Shown here one piece after another: positions 7,822-16,594 of a stretch of 64,000 bases of DNA (the stretch's first letter is position 1; every line of letters starts with the position of its first letter). A program made the position numbers and the translations under genes. The stretch lies in contig NZ_BMRN01000026.1 of the NCBI RefSeq assembly GCF_014648655.1, positions 1-64,000 of the forward strand. Reading direction: 5' to 3'. The stretch comes from Streptomyces atratus. GTDB lineage: Bacteria; Actinomycetota; Actinomycetes; Streptomycetales; Streptomycetaceae. Below the pieces are notes generated by a model that saw only the letters and a list, made by a program, of their open reading frames with translations, was not told the DNA's origin and searched no databases.

Positions 7822-9807
7822 ATGAGCGGTGACGGGCAGCAGGAAGAGTCGTTCGACGACGAATCCGCCGTGGGTGGTGCGGCGGAGGCCGATGGGCTGT
7901 CCTCCCGGCAGGTACCGAGTCAGGGCGGACCCGGGCGGTCTGGTCGTGACGCCGAGGGCGGCATCGTCCTGCCCGGTCCTTGGCCGGGGCCTGTCGAGGC
8001 CGGCGTCGAGGCCGACGTCACAGTGCCGATGCAGCGGGAGGGCGGCCGAACCACCGCCGCCGATGCCTCCGGCTCCGCGTTCTGTGACGCCGAGCTGATC
8101 AGGCAGATGCGGAACGGCGACGATCTCGCGTACGAGGAGCTGTTCCGGCGGCACTCGGACGCGGTGCGCCGCTACGCGCGGACCTGCTGCCGGGACGCGC
8201 ACACCGCCGACGACCTGACGGCCGAGGTCTTCGCCCGCACACTGCAGGCGGTACGCAGAGGCAAGGGGCCGGAAGAGGCGGTACGGGCCTACCTCATGAC
8301 GACTGTCCGGCATGTCGGAGCAGCCTGGACCAAGACCGCGAAGCGGGAGCAATTGGTTGATGACTTCGCGGTGTTCGCCGCCCAGGCATCCCAGTCCTCC
8401 CAGGTGTCGGACGCGGACACGCTCGGCCTCGGTGCCGAGGTGCTGGCGATGCACGAGGCCGAGCAGTCGATGGCGATGCAGGCGTTCCGCAGTCTGCCGG
8501 AGCGCTGGCAGGCGGTGCTGTGGCACACCACCGTCGAGGAGGAGTCGCCCAGCGATATCGCCCCGCTGTTCGGGCTGACCGCCAATGCCACGGCGGTGCT
8601 GGCCAGCCGGGCCCGCGAAGGGCTCAAGCAGGCCTACCTGCAGGCGCATGTGAGCCAGGCGCTCACCTCGGGCGGCGACTGTGCGCGTTACGCCGACCGC
8701 CTCGGCGCGTATGCCCGGGGTGGTCTCCGGATGCGCGCCGAGCGCGGGTTGCGGGGGCACCTGGACGAGTGTGTGAAGTGCCGGCTCGCCGCGGGCGAAC
8801 TGGCCCATGTCAACGCCGGGATTCCTGCGCTGCTGCCGGTTGCGGTCATCGGCTGGTTCGCCGCCGGGTATGCGCTCAAGGCTGCCGGAATCGTCGCCGG
8901 TGGCGCGGCGGGAGCCGCGGGCGCGGGTGCCGCCGCAGCGGCGACCGGTGGAAGCCCGTCCGGAGCCACGGCCGGTGGTGCCGCGCTCTCGGAAGGGCTC
9001 GGTGCTCCGGCGAAGGCCGGTATCGCGGCGACGGTTGCCGTGGCCGCGACGGCCGGACTGGCCTGGGCACTGGTCGGCAACGACCAACCGAAGCCCGAGG
9101 CCGGACATGCGGCCAAGCCGGCTGCCGTGGCGCCCGCGGTGCCGACGCCCGCACCGCCGAAGCCGAAGCCGACACCGACACCGACGCCGAAACCCGATGC
9201 GCCCGCACCGCCCGCACCACCTGCCCCGTCCCCGACTCCCCCACCGAAGTCGACGCCAACTCCGACGCCGACGCCCACCCCCAAGCCGACACCGCCCCCC
9301 AAGCCCTCGACGCCTCCCACGCCGAAACCGCCCGCCCCGGCCCCGACCCCGCCGCCTTCACCGCCCGCACCGACCGTCTACCGGGTCAGCGAGCTGAGCT
9401 ACTCGATGCTGGGTGACCACACCCGACCGGAGGTGGTGATCGGTGAGAGCAACTGGGTCTGGCAGCGTTCCGACCTGTCGATCGGCGGCACGCAGTACGC
9501 GCACGGGGTGACCGTCCACAGCAAGTCCTCGGTCACCATCCGGCTGAACCGGCAGTGCACTCGGTACGAGGCCATGGTCGGGGTCGACGACATGACGATG
9601 GGGTTCGGCTCGGTGCGCTTCTCCGTCTTCAACGGTGACGGGACGCGGCTGTGGCGGTCCCCGGTGATGAACGGCAACGACCCTGCCGTACCCGTCGGGG
9701 TCGGTATCACCGGTCAGCAAAGGATCCGGCTCGTCGTCGAGCGGGTAAAACCGGGCGGCGGCGCGGCCCTCGCCGACTGGGCGGATTCGACCATCAGTTG
9801 TCGGTGA
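7822..9807 (+). CDS. ECF-type sigma factor fused to zinc finger, membrane helices and extracellular NPCBM domain
   Basis: A 661-residue multidomain protein. A disordered N-terminus precedes sigma region 2 (about residues 93-160, AYEELFRRHSDAVRRYAR) and region 4 (about 224-272, LPERWQAVLW then LFGLTANATAVLASRAREGL). A putative anti-sigma-like zinc finger (H-x3-C-x2-C, about 313-320) follows. Next come one hydrophobic segment (337-352), an Ala/Gly linker, a second membrane helix (398-418), a Pro/Thr/Lys-rich wall-spanning stalk (425-515) and a C-terminal NPCBM-like carbohydrate-binding module (about 520-661, ending in two Cys-framed strands). The layout implies a sigma factor tethered to the membrane and sensing a glycan outside. 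Such long-tailed ECF groups are known in actinobacteria (ECF52, recalled). The promoter targets are unknown. Its 3' end overlaps the convergent gene by 14 nt. Confidence 0.88.
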   Translation: MSGDGQQEESFDDESAVGGAAEADGLSSRQVPSQGGPGRSGRDAEGGIVLPGPWPGPVEAGVEADVTVPMQREGGRTTAADASGSAFCDAELIRQMRNGDDLAYEELFRRHSDAVRRYARTCCRDAHTADDLTAEVFARTLQAVRRGKGPEEAVRAYLMTTVRHVGAAWTKTAKREQLVDDFAVFAAQASQSSQVSDADTLGLGAEVLAMHEAEQSMAMQAFRSLPERWQAVLWHTTVEEESPSDIAPLFGLTANATAVLASRAREGLKQAYLQAHVSQALTSGGDCARYADRLGAYARGGLRMRAERGLRGHLDECVKCRLAAGELAHVNAGIPALLPVAVIGWFAAGYALKAAGIVAGGAAGAAGAGAAAAATGGSPSGATAGGAALSEGLGAPAKAGIAATVAVAATAGLAWALVGNDQPKPEAGHAAKPAAVAPAVPTPAPPKPKPTPTPTPKPDAPAPPAPPAPSPTPPPKSTPTPTPTPTPKPTPPPKPSTPPTPKPPAPAPTPPPSPPAPTVYRVSELSYSMLGDHTRPEVVIGESNWVWQRSDLSIGGTQYAHGVTVHSKSSVTIRLNRQCTRYEAMVGVDDMTMGFGSVRFSVFNGDGTRLWRSPVMNGNDPAVPVGVGITGQQRIRLVVERVKPGGGAALADWADSTISCR

Positions 9808-12800
9808 GGGGGCCCGGGAGTTCTGCGGTGATGCGGGTCAGGAGCTCGATGACGTCGTCGACCGTCAGCGTGCGGCCTGCGGCGCGCTCCGACTCGTACA
9901 GCCGAGGTCCCAGTTCCTCGCGCGCCCGTCGCTCGACCTCGTCCGCCTCGGCCTGTTGCGCCATGGTTCTGGGGCCGGACAGGCGCCAGCTGTCGGCCGC
10001 CGCCAGGATCCGTACGGCAGCTCGGTTGCGGCCCACCTTCGGTAGCACGGTCGCCACGGCGTCCGCCAGATGTCCGGTGACGAGCTCGGCGCACTGGGCG
10101 TCCCGCGCCGCGCGGAGTGCGAGCGTCAGACCCCGTATCCCGGCCGCCGGGCCGCCCTCGTGCCCCGGCTCATGCACGGCGATCCGGGCAGCCAGCCCCT
10201 CGACCACCGCGGTGAAGTGCGACGGCGGGTTGCCACGTCCGGCCGAGGCCTCCGCCTCGGTGACCAGCCGTCGCGCCTTCGCGATCTCGCCGCGGTCCAG
10301 GGCCAGGGTGGCGCGCAGGAAGTGGGCGTAGGCGCGGGCGTCGTGCACCTGGTAGCGCTCCGCCTCGGTCTCCGACTCGGCCAGAGTCCGCTCGAGGCCG
10401 GCCATGTCGCCGGTCCGGTAGGCGAGTTCGGCCAGGCGGGCGAGGAGGAACGGTCCCTCGGCGTGCGCCCCGACCTCGCGGGCGAGCAGCAACGCCTCCT
10501 CGTACGCCGCGCGCGCCTCCTCGTACCGTCCGCGCGTCATGCCGGCCTCCGCGGCGGCGCCCGCGACCTGCGCACGCAGCCAGCGGTCGCCGACGCGGCG
10601 GCTCAGCTCGCGCAGCTCGGCGAGATCGTCGTCGACACCGGGCATGCCGCCGGGCATGTCGACGACCATGTGGGTACGGAACAACAGCGTGACGCCGTAC
10701 TCCCAGCCGCCGCCGTGGATACGGACGTTGGCGACCGCCACATCGATCATCTCGTGTGCTTCGGCGGTGGTGCTGCTCACGAACAAGGTGATCGGCCAGA
10801 TCAGTCCCGGGAAACGGGCGGACTGCGGACCGGACGACCTGAACGCGTCGGCCACCCGGCCCATCAGGGCCCGGCGCCGGTCATCACCGCGGATGTCGTC
10901 GGCCGGGCCGCTCTCCGCGGCGAGGAAGTACCGCAGCACCTCCAGATGCATGCGCGGCCAGAAGCGAGGGTCGCTGCCGTCGGCCGGTTCCGGTCCGAGC
11001 GCCACGGCCCGCTCGGCCCAGGTGAGGCCCTCGGGACGGAAGTTCCGCAGAAACCAGAACCACCCCATACCGAGAACCAGGCGCACCGCCGTCGGTTCGG
11101 ACGGGGTGGTGACGACGGAACGGTGGAGGGCGGCCCGGATGTTGTCGAGGTCCGTCTCCAGGCGTGCGATCCAGGGGAGCTGGTCGGCGGAGCGAAGACG
11201 AGGCTCGGCCTCCTCGACCAGTGCGACGAAGTACGCGGTGTGCGCACTCGCGGCGGCGGCGCGGACGTCCGGAGTCTCGGCGGCGCGTTCGGTGGCGTAC
11301 TCGTGGATGGTCTCCAGGAGGCGGTAGCGCATCTCGCCGGAGGCGGTCGGGGTGGCGACGACGAGGGACTTGTCGACGAGAGCGCCGATCAGGTCGGCGG
11401 TGGAGTGCCGGGCAAGGGCTTCGGTGCTCGGGGCCTCGGTTGCAGGGGTTGCCCCAGCGGTGGTGACGGCTTCTGCGGCGGGCAGGTCCCAGCCGCCCGC
11501 GAAGACGGAGACCTGCCGCAGAACCGTGCGTTCGTCCTCGTCGAGCAGGTCCCAGGACCAGTCGACGACGGCGCGCAGCGTCTGCTGACGCGGCAGTACG
11601 GTACGGGCTCCGCCGGTCAGCAGACGAAACCGGTCATCGAGCCGGTCCGCGATCTGGCGCGGGCTGAGCAGCCGCAGCCGGGCAGCGGCGAGTTCGATGG
11701 CGAGCGGCTGCCCGTCGAGCCGGCGGCAGATCTCGGCGACGGCATCCGGATCGTGTGCGGCCTCCTGCTCGGGGTCGAAGTCGGGACGCACGGCGCGGGC
11801 GCGCTCGGCGAACAGCCTGTGGGCGGGGTCGGCCGGGAGCGGGCCGACCGGGCGTACGGATTCGCCGGGGACGCCGAGGGGTTCGCGGCTGGTGGCGAGG
11901 ATGCGCAGCTGCGGGCAGTGGGTGAGCAGGGTCTCGGCGAGGGCGGCGGCCGCGTCGATGACGTGTTCGCAGTTGTCCAGAATGAGCAGGACGGGGCGGA
12001 TGCGGGAGCAGTGCGCCAGGTGCTCGACGAGAAGGTCGGTCGGGTCGGTGCGCAGCGGCTGCCCGTCGCGGTTGTTGTCCCGGAGAAGGGTCGTCTCACG
12101 CAGGCCGAGAGCGGAGAATACGGCTCCGGGAACGTCTGCGGGGTCGTCCACGGGGGCGAGTTCCGCGATCCAGGCGTCCGTGGGGGCCGGGACCGCCCGG
12201 CCTCCCTGGGCGGCGGCCTCCTCGGCGAGACGGGTCTTGCCGGAGCCGCCGGGGCCGGTAAGGGTGACCAGACGGGACCGGGTCAGATCGGCGCGGATGG
12301 AGCGCAGTTCGGGCTCACGGCCGACGAATGAGGTGAGCCGGGGGCGGAGGTTGCCTCGGCCGGGGGCGTGGTTCGGTGTGCCGGGTGAGCCTGACGCGGC
12401 AGGTACAGCCGGTGCGGCTGCTTCGGATGACGCGCCCGACGGAGGAATGAGCAACTCCCGGTGAAGTGCGATCAGTTCCGGTCCGGGATCGGTGCCGAGG
12501 CGGTCGGCGAGGGCGCGGCGAGCGTCCTCGTAAGCGGCCAGCGCGTCGGCCTGGCGGCCGTCGGCGCGCAGGGCGCGGATCAGCTGGGCCCGGAAGCGTT
12601 CGTCGTACGGGTGGGCGGCGGTGAGCTCCTTGAGCTCCGGTACGAGGGTGCGCGGGCCGGCAGCAGGCCCCACGCCGACAGCGGCACCCGCATCGGCAGC
12701 GGTCGCCGCACACCGCAGGTCGGCCTCGATGCGGCGTTCCAGCGCGGCCAGGCGGTGCGCCTCCGGGCGCAGGCCGTGGCCGTGGTCCCGGTCCGGCAGG

Positions 12801-13210
12801 TCGGCCAGGGCCGGGCCGCGCCACAGGGCAAGCGCGGTACGGAGCGTGCGGGCCGCCGTCACGGGGTCGCCCGCCTCGAGCTCGGCGGCCCCCTGCCGGG
12901 ACAGCCGCTCGAACACATGCAGGTCGACCTCGTCGGGCGCGGCCTCCAGGCGGTAGCCGCCGTGGGTGCTCGTGATCGCATCCCTGCCCAGCACACGGCG
13001 CAGCCGGCCCACGAGGGCCTGGAGTGCGGCAAGAGCGTCGTACGGGGGATCGCCGGCCCATACGTCGTCGACGAGATCGGCGACGGGGACGGGCCGGCCC
13101 GTACGCAGGGCGAGGGCGGCGAGGAGGGCGCGCAGTCGCGTACCGCCCACGGGCAGCGCACTGCTGTTCTCGTCTCGCGCCTCGGTGACGCCCAGGATCA
13201 GGTACCGCAC
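9794..13210 (-). CDS. AfsR/SARP-like regulator: OmpR-type HTH, BTAD, NB-ARC ATPase, TPR
   Basis: A 1138-residue STAND regulator starting at GTG 13210 (VRYLILGVTEAR), the usual start of BTAD proteins; upstream codons are not protein-like. An OmpR-type DNA-binding domain (about 15-85) is followed by BTAD (about 90-245), with paired Trp/Leu helices. An NB-ARC ATPase follows, with Walker A GPGGSGKT at about 318-325 and Walker B LLILDNCEH near 408. The large helical C-terminus is TPR-like (about 640-1138). Proteins of this plan activate secondary-metabolite or developmental genes when ATP binding releases the DNA-binding domain. It lies 64 nt downstream of the asparagine-synthase-like gene on the same strand, probably one transcript. 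The ligand or partner sensed by the TPRs is unknown. Confidence 0.88.
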   Translation of the reverse strand: MRYLILGVTEARDENSSALPVGGTRLRALLAALALRTGRPVPVADLVDDVWAGDPPYDALAALQALVGRLRRVLGRDAITSTHGGYRLEAAPDEVDLHVFERLSRQGAAELEAGDPVTAARTLRTALALWRGPALADLPDRDHGHGLRPEAHRLAALERRIEADLRCAATAADAGAAVGVGPAAGPRTLVPELKELTAAHPYDERFRAQLIRALRADGRQADALAAYEDARRALADRLGTDPGPELIALHRELLIPPSGASSEAAAPAVPAASGSPGTPNHAPGRGNLRPRLTSFVGREPELRSIRADLTRSRLVTLTGPGGSGKTRLAEEAAAQGGRAVPAPTDAWIAELAPVDDPADVPGAVFSALGLRETTLLRDNNRDGQPLRTDPTDLLVEHLAHCSRIRPVLLILDNCEHVIDAAAALAETLLTHCPQLRILATSREPLGVPGESVRPVGPLPADPAHRLFAERARAVRPDFDPEQEAAHDPDAVAEICRRLDGQPLAIELAAARLRLLSPRQIADRLDDRFRLLTGGARTVLPRQQTLRAVVDWSWDLLDEDERTVLRQVSVFAGGWDLPAAEAVTTAGATPATEAPSTEALARHSTADLIGALVDKSLVVATPTASGEMRYRLLETIHEYATERAAETPDVRAAAASAHTAYFVALVEEAEPRLRSADQLPWIARLETDLDNIRAALHRSVVTTPSEPTAVRLVLGMGWFWFLRNFRPEGLTWAERAVALGPEPADGSDPRFWPRMHLEVLRYFLAAESGPADDIRGDDRRRALMGRVADAFRSSGPQSARFPGLIWPITLFVSSTTAEAHEMIDVAVANVRIHGGGWEYGVTLLFRTHMVVDMPGGMPGVDDDLAELRELSRRVGDRWLRAQVAGAAAEAGMTRGRYEEARAAYEEALLLAREVGAHAEGPFLLARLAELAYRTGDMAGLERTLAESETEAERYQVHDARAYAHFLRATLALDRGEIAKARRLVTEAEASAGRGNPPSHFTAVVEGLAARIAVHEPGHEGGPAAGIRGLTLALRAARDAQCAELVTGHLADAVATVLPKVGRNRAAVRILAAADSWRLSGPRTMAQQAEADEVERRAREELGPRLYESERAAGRTLTVDDVIELLTRITAELPGPLTDN

Positions 13211-13274
13211 CCGGCCATTCTGTCCCGCGGGGCGGCCGGAAGCAGGCGCCCACCGACAACAACTACTGCGGCTG

Positions 13275-15386
13275 CTACGGCTGCAGCGTCCGCCTCGCCG
13301 GGACGACTCCGGCCGCGACCGCACGCTGGCGGGGTGCCGCCGTGCCCGTCCAGCAGGTGCCGCGCCGCGAGACGAGGCGGCGGAGCCAGAGCTCCGTGGC
13401 CGCCAGGTGCGCCAGACCGTCCAGCGGGAGCGGTTCGCCCTCCGAGGCCGCGCGCAGGGCCTTCCGTACGACGCGGGCCTCGACCAGGCCCGCGTCGGCG
13501 AGCAGCGGTGCGTCGAAGAGGGCGATCAGGTCGGGGAGGGCGGCGCGCAGTCCGGTGCGGGCGGTCGCGTTGGAGGTGGCGAGGGAAGGCGTGCCCCAGC
13601 CGGGCGGCAGTTCGTGGATGCCCGCGCCCGCGAGCACCCGGCGCAGGACCGCGGCGCGGGCGCCCGGCTGGACCCGGAGCGATTCGGGGAGCGCACGGGC
13701 GGCGCGTACGACCTGATTGTCGAGGAACGGGGCGTGCAGCCGCTGGCTGCGGTTCTCCGCGGCCTGTTCCAGGATCCGGTGGTCGGCGGCGTACCGGGCA
13801 AGGGCGGCCCGGGCCCGGGCCTCGCCCGGGCGCTGGACGGAGGCGGGACGGATCGCCGCCTCCTGCAGACGAACCGATACTTCGGCGAGCGCCTCCCCCG
13901 TGAGCCAGCACGCGGCGGGCCCCGGCCGCGACCAGGCGAGGGCGGCGAGCGAGGCGTCGGCAGGGGTGTCGAGGTCGGGGGTGTGGCGGTTGGCGTCCGG
14001 CAGCCGCTCGGCCGCCGTTTCCAGGCCGGTGCGGTACGACGTACGGGACAGGCGGCGGGCCGCGCGGTAGACGGTCAGCGGGACGAAGAAGGAGTGCGCG
14101 GTCGGGCCCTCGGCCCTGGCGAGTGCGGTGACCGGGCGCAGCAGATGGCGCCGGCGCCGGTCCATCAGCAGGTCGGCGAGGCGGGCCGGGTGGGCGTCGA
14201 GCACCTGCCGGGCGCCGCCGCCGACGAAGTGGTCGGCGCTGCCGGAGGCGAGGCGGCGGCGGTGGCGCTCGGCGACGACGAGGGACGGGGCGGGTTCATC
14301 GGTGAGCGGGCCGCCGCCCAGGTCGGCGTAGGGCAGGGCCTCCTCCCCGGCGGCGACGACGACATGGTGCAGGCGCGGGTTGGCGGCGATGACCCGGGCG
14401 CGTTCGAGTTCGTCCTCGTGTCCGCGCGCGGTGAGGTCGTTGAAGGTGACGGCGAGCAGCCGCTCCCCCGCCCCCGTGCCGTGGCCGAGGAGGGTGCCGG
14501 GCAGGCCCGGCAGTCCGGCGGCGAGCAGGGCGAGGGTGGCGGAGGCACTGCCTCCGGAGAGGTCGGCGCCGATGCCGGGTACGGGTGCGCCGCGGGCGGC
14601 GCGTCGTTCGGCGGGCCCCATGCCGGGGACCGGTCCGGGGTCGGGCGGCAGGGTTTCGGGGGCGTGGCGCGGGGCGGTGAGCCTGGCGCGTACGGCTTCG
14701 ACCAGTGCGTCGCGCACTCCGTCGACGGCGCTGACCGGGTCGAGTTGGGGCGCAGCGACGGCGAGGGACGCCACCGCCTCGTAGCCGGTGATCTCGCGCG
14801 AGCCCTCGCGGAGGATGAGCGCGTGCCCGGGCGGGATGCGCTTCACTCCCGCGTACGGGGTGCCGTCGCGCAGCGCCTCCGGTGTTTCGGGGCAGGCGAG
14901 CAGGGCAGCCAGGTGACCGATGTCCAGCTGGGCTTCGATGAGGTCGGCGAGCGGGAGTGCGGCGGTGGCGTACGCCGTACCGCCGGCCCAGGGTGTGTAG
15001 AACACCGGGCGGGCTCCGGCGAGGTCCCCGATGACGGTGATCCGGCGGCCGACCTGGACGACGGTCGTGTAGCTGCCGGGCCAGGAGGTGAGATGGCGCA
15101 GGGCGCCGCCGCGGGCGGCGAGGAGACCGGCGCGCAGCTGTTCGTCGGTGGCGCTGCAGCAGCCGAGGACGGCGAGCCGGGCGGTGGGCGCGCCTTCGGC
15201 GGTTTCGACCGCGCTGATACGGATCTCGTCGGGGCGCCAGTCGCCGACGGCCCAGAGAGGATCGGGGTCTCCCCACAGGAGCTGGGATCCGACGGGATGC
15301 ATCGTGCGCCCCTCGTCGGCGGAGCCGACGGCACCGGCCGTGCCGAAGCTCGCGGCGATACTGCTCCACCCCACCAACCAACGCAT
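13275..15386 (-). CDS. asparagine-synthase-like protein with degenerate PPi-loop
   Basis: A 703-residue protein with asparagine synthase (AsnB) architecture: a glutaminase-like N-terminal half and an adenylating synthetase-like C-terminal half. The start MRWLVGW at 15386 lacks the Cys right after Met that makes the glutaminase nucleophile. The ATP-pyrophosphatase loop near residue 277 reads SGGSAS where active AsnB enzymes and lasso-peptide cyclases have SGGxDS, so the conserved Asp is missing. The downstream LHAPFLDNQVVRAA segment is well preserved. Related actinobacterial proteins serve as lasso or beta-lactam-type amide formers, but no precursor peptide, protease or other biosynthetic gene is nearby. 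It is probably cotranscribed with the BTAD regulator. The family call is good; the activity is unknown and may not be catalytic. Confidence 0.82.
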   Translation of the reverse strand: MRWLVGWSSIAASFGTAGAVGSADEGRTMHPVGSQLLWGDPDPLWAVGDWRPDEIRISAVETAEGAPTARLAVLGCCSATDEQLRAGLLAARGGALRHLTSWPGSYTTVVQVGRRITVIGDLAGARPVFYTPWAGGTAYATAALPLADLIEAQLDIGHLAALLACPETPEALRDGTPYAGVKRIPPGHALILREGSREITGYEAVASLAVAAPQLDPVSAVDGVRDALVEAVRARLTAPRHAPETLPPDPGPVPGMGPAERRAARGAPVPGIGADLSGGSASATLALLAAGLPGLPGTLLGHGTGAGERLLAVTFNDLTARGHEDELERARVIAANPRLHHVVVAAGEEALPYADLGGGPLTDEPAPSLVVAERHRRRLASGSADHFVGGGARQVLDAHPARLADLLMDRRRRHLLRPVTALARAEGPTAHSFFVPLTVYRAARRLSRTSYRTGLETAAERLPDANRHTPDLDTPADASLAALAWSRPGPAACWLTGEALAEVSVRLQEAAIRPASVQRPGEARARAALARYAADHRILEQAAENRSQRLHAPFLDNQVVRAARALPESLRVQPGARAAVLRRVLAGAGIHELPPGWGTPSLATSNATARTGLRAALPDLIALFDAPLLADAGLVEARVVRKALRAASEGEPLPLDGLAHLAATELWLRRLVSRRGTCWTGTAAPRQRAVAAGVVPARRTLQP

Positions 15387-16594
15387 CGCCGCCTCCACAG
15401 GCCGTGGACAAAACGGCGCAGCAGGAAAGTACCGGGAGAACTGCGGTAACGCGCGGCGCCGTTGCGAACATGCTGCCACGACAAAGGCGCGCAGGAGGGG
15501 CTACGGACGGCGCACGTCAAAAGCGCATGCGCCCCTGGCAAAGACCGGGCCGGGACGGACGGCGGCCGGGTGCGGACGGGCACACGTCGGGGCGGCAACG
15601 GGCGGCGGGTTTCCCGAGGGCCGACCGACACGCGGCCCACGCGAGGCGGCTCATGCGCCAACGGGCTTATGGATCAGGCGTGTTGCGTTCCCCGTACGAG
15701 CGAGATCTACCGGCCGAAATCCGGCCACACCCCGAAGCACCCACGGACCGGTGGCGGACGACCTCCGAACGGTCGACGGGATGTCCGCGAATCGGTCGGC
15801 CCAACCTCGGTCGACCGACGACATTCAGCCATTCTCGGAGCGCACTGCAACCCGGCGACAGGGAACTCGGCGCATCAGAAGTCCCTTTTCGCCCCACTTC
15901 ATTCCCCGAATCTTCCCGCATCCCTCCTGGAATCCTCCGTCGGCCGCAGGAGATCGCCACCGGGGCGGCGGGCAGCCCCGGCACAGGCCCCGCACCCGGC
16001 TCCGTACCGCTGTCGACGCACAGTCCGGGAGGTGCCGTTCACCTCCCGGACCGGTCCGCCGCCTGCGGGGAATGAGGCGGCAGTGTCCCCCAGCCCACTG
16101 AGTCCAATGCAGTGGACCGACCCACGCAGCAACCATGGAAGCGCTTCCGAAACGGCCGTACGAGAGCGCACGGCCGGGCGCACGGCCACACACCAGGAGC
16201 ACGTACAGGACTCGGCCGACGGTGTCGACGCCACGTGCGAACGGAGCCTCCGGGAGCGCACGAACGGGGCGTCGAGCAGGGCGTCGAGCAGGGTCCCGGG
16301 CCGGGTCCGAGCCGGGTTCCGGGCCGCTGCGCGCGGCGGCCGGAGCGGCGCCGCGAAGCCGCTCGCGTCCGCACGGACAACAATCCCGCCATACGGACGT
16401 CTGCCCCTTAACGGTAGGGATGCGGCGAACTACGCTGGGTTTACTGAGGTTCTCGGCAGGAGGCATATTCCTCGGGGCTCGGCCAAATGCGTGTGCGGCC
16501 GGAGTGCCGGGGTTCGTCCCTGGGGAGGACACGGTACGAATGCCGCGCGCCGCAACGGTGACGCGGCTGCCGTCTGTGTGTCGAGGGGTGGCGC
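15387..16594. other. 1.2-kb gene-free divergent region
   Basis: No frame with Streptomyces codon pattern and recognisable protein features spans this interval, although several long open frames exist because of high GC. It separates two divergent regulatory genes. Visible items are a 12-bp palindrome GGAAGCGCTTCC at 16137-16148 and short direct repeats of GGGCGTCGAGCA at about 16267-16292. A long untranslated leader or an undetected small RNA could be present. Confidence 0.45.

Noticed and set aside
16137..16148. GGAAGCGCTTCC palindrome as a LacI-type operator
   Set aside because: Only 12 bp, in a gene-free stretch more than 400 nt from the next start. Too weak to annotate as a site.
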